A stretch of DNA of 60,000 nucleotides from Apostichopus japonicus. Its lineage: Eukaryota > Echinodermata > Holothuroidea > Aspidochirotida > Stichopodidae. The notes beneath the pieces were generated by a model. That model was not told where the DNA came from. It did no database searches and saw nothing but the letters and a program-made list of their open reading frames with translations. The stretch covers positions 4,950,001 through 5,010,000 of the forward strand of contig NC_092561.1 in assembly GCF_037975245.1 (NCBI RefSeq). The letters run 5' to 3'. Positions 57,504-60,000 of this stretch are shown in pieces. The position numbers were made by a program, and so were the translations under genes. The number at the start of each line of letters is the position of its first letter. Within the stretch, counting starts at the first letter, position 1.

Positions 57504-60000
57504 ACCCCCTCCCCAGATCGATAAAGTTTAATTTTGACGATTTTTCAATTGTCAATACCGTCACGATCACACGGTTGCAGTCTCGATGTAAGGAGACGGA
57601 TTGGGACGGTGGATCAAGTAATTGATTGGTTAGCGTGGCCAAGCTCTTTATTGGGGTATGCATACCTCACTAACAAAGTCAATATCCCGTCACACAATTT
57701 GATCTATTTTCCAAGAATGTATCATCATTTCAGTTTTTAAAGAAAACGAAAGCAGTTGTTGGTGTATAGTCCGTATATAAAAATACGGCTTGTTACGCAA
57801 TGTAATCTTCCGACGTGGTATATGAATTTGGCCTATACTGCAATAGTTAATATCTCAACAAACAATGTGTAATGTCTCTCTGAATATCAGGCTTACGACG
57901 TATCAGTAAATTTTGAACCGTCACTGAAAACACGTGACACGTCAAAATGGCGTCCGACAGATAACTTGATGACTGATCTCGGCGTCCCATAACTTTACAA
58001 TGCCAAAAGGTATATATCAGGAAAGAAAACCATAACATTTATTATCATTGTCGAGACTCATCATGTCTTTTCATGCTGCATACCTGTATAGCCTATTTTA
58101 ATGCAGTCTATGGCACTTGTGTAGTATTGGTTACATATAGGCCTCCGATCTATTGAAGCTCTGTGACGTTCATGTGACGTCAATGATGGAGTGTGGGTTC
58201 ACTGTGTTCACAAGAACATTTGAAATACGGTATATATATACATATAGCCAAGTCAAATTAACATTAAAATTGCTACTTCGAGAAAATTGAAAACACTCGA
58301 AGGGCAGAATATTTCAAATGTTGTCAAAATGATAAGAAGATTCAATTAGTCAGTGTTCGAGAGACTGACAATCGCTTGCGGTGGAATCCATCTCAAGCTG
58401 TAGCCTGTCAATTTAGGCAGTTGATTTGTTTGCTCAAGTAGGGCGATCACTTATACGATGGAAACTGATGTATTTGTGCCGTTGCTGTTTAATATTACGG
58501 AGCTCTTTGGGTGACATATACACTCATACTCTCTCCATCCTTTCTCTTTCTCTGAATACGACTATAACCTCTTGTACCACCGCAGAAGGTTATATATGGG
58601 AATAAGTTTCTGATAAATGCAAGCTTGGAAGTGGTCTTGACTTCATAGAATCAAAAGAGAACATACAATTTCTGTAAAACGGTTATGGATTCACTTGAAA
58701 TCCATTGCGGATCCATTGCGATGTCTAATTCTTTCGTTGCATCTTTATAGTCTCCTCTCAAATAGCTTCTTTATTAATTGAAGAAAATATTCTCGCGGAT
58801 ACAGAAAGTTCATAGACGCGTTTATCCTATATATACTATGAATGCAACACCTGTTTTTTAAATTAAAAACTGCAAACCCAAAAAGGAAAAACGTATAAAG
58901 TATAGGGAGGGGTGGGTGTTCTAACCATTCTAACTTTCTGAGTAGTATTGGTCACAGATATAGGACATAACGTTTTGGTAGGTAGGGGAGGGAAGGAGCT
59001 TGGTTGAAGGGCAGAAAAACTTTAAACATCAAAGAAAATGCGAGGATTCGGAATTGACTCCCATGCATGTTTTCTTTCCGCTGTCTCCAGTCAAGTTCAA
59101 AGTTGTGCATGATGTCTCTTATAAGTTGCCATACATAATTTACATGGTTATGTATATCTCAGTGACACTACGTGACGTCATCTAGAAAGGTTGTTGACCT
59201 CAAAAGTGACTGTTAGTCGCTTCAGACAATGACCAATGCAGAGATGCCCTTAGCTGCGAAATACCATAAACGTTTGGCCGATTTGGAGTCTCTTACAGTC
59301 AATATTGGTAGTGGAACGTTAAAAGCAGCTGACTAACCTGATTCTGCTGATTTTTTGGTCGCAGGCTTTAATTGTTTCTCCCTACCCAATCAAGATCCCC
59401 GAGCAAAATAGTTCTTGCACAGACAACAAAATAGTAAAGAAAGACTCATATCAGGTGAATAGGGTAGAAATTTAACGAGTAAACTGTTCACAACAAATTT
59501 CGAAGACATATTTCTGTAAAAAAAAAATGCATTCCAGAGAATTTACTTATATATTTTCAACTTGAATATCTTAAAACCAGCATAGCTATTACAACATTAC
59601 TACAACTCACAATTCTCATTTTTGTTTTCTACTAAAAAAAAAATCATGACTACATTCATCCTATAAGAAAATTCATGTTTCGATTGGGAGACATGATTGT
59701 CTAAAGTAGAGATAGCGACTTGTAAAGTGTAAGCAGAACGAATGAACAAAACCGTGATATCACTCAAAACTGATGTTCAACACGGTCGTTTCATGTATAT
59801 ATATCGTTAATGTCTAATTTATTTAGTACAGTATAGGCCGTTATTGTTACAATACGCTAGCGACAACCGTTCGTGATTTAACATGCCATTCTTTTCTCCC
59901 CATATCATATGCATTAGGATACCTCTCAAATACTTCATCTTGTTCATTTCTGAACGATTGTAGGCCGGCCTTACGAACAACATATACCGCTTACTCAAAT
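57504..60000. other. Intergenic, no gene seen
   Basis: AT-rich sequence. Short open frames without recognisable domains; no structured repeats found. Confidence 0.4.

Overview
The window reads as nuclear DNA of an animal. It is AT-rich and sparse in genes, and packed with (TA)n microsatellites, poly-G/poly-C runs, miniature inverted-repeat elements (MITEs), tRNA-derived SINEs and LINE debris. The palindrome TAGGCCTA occurs at least 13 times by eye, where base composition would predict about one. That, plus the repeat style, suggests a marine deuterostome, most likely an echinoderm. The species call is inference.

Only one convincing protein gene is present: a minus-strand, single-exon CDS at 1995-2882. 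It encodes a WASP-like protein with a WH1 domain, a lysine-rich basic region and a degenerate CRIB motif. It ends in a Ser/Gly-rich tail instead of the proline-rich and VCA parts that activate Arp2/3. A splice acceptor just upstream and a TATA-like box near 3257 suggest a short 5'UTR intron.

Almost everything else is mobile or repetitive DNA. Eight-base target-site duplications (TSDs) bound hAT-like elements at 15037-15198, 18960-19618, 25348-25698, 34869-36796 and 56944-57495, and a fold-back element at 39428-40248. The 34869 element is a three-level nest. TTAA-flanked (piggyBac-type) MITEs lie at 3283-3642, 27949-28309, 31308-31661 and 50935-51181. tRNA-derived units are at 15724, 24092, 33832 and 44175. 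A LINE reverse-transcriptase remnant and an unrelated LINE 3' end lie side by side at 43260-44125.

The most unusual signal is a set of four palindromes of only 25-31 bp (11939, 12001, 17444, 23765). Each sits between 7-bp direct repeats that differ from site to site, as expected of independent transposition events by almost TIR-only elements. Many long open frames in the window come from microsatellites or degenerate repeats and are not genes.
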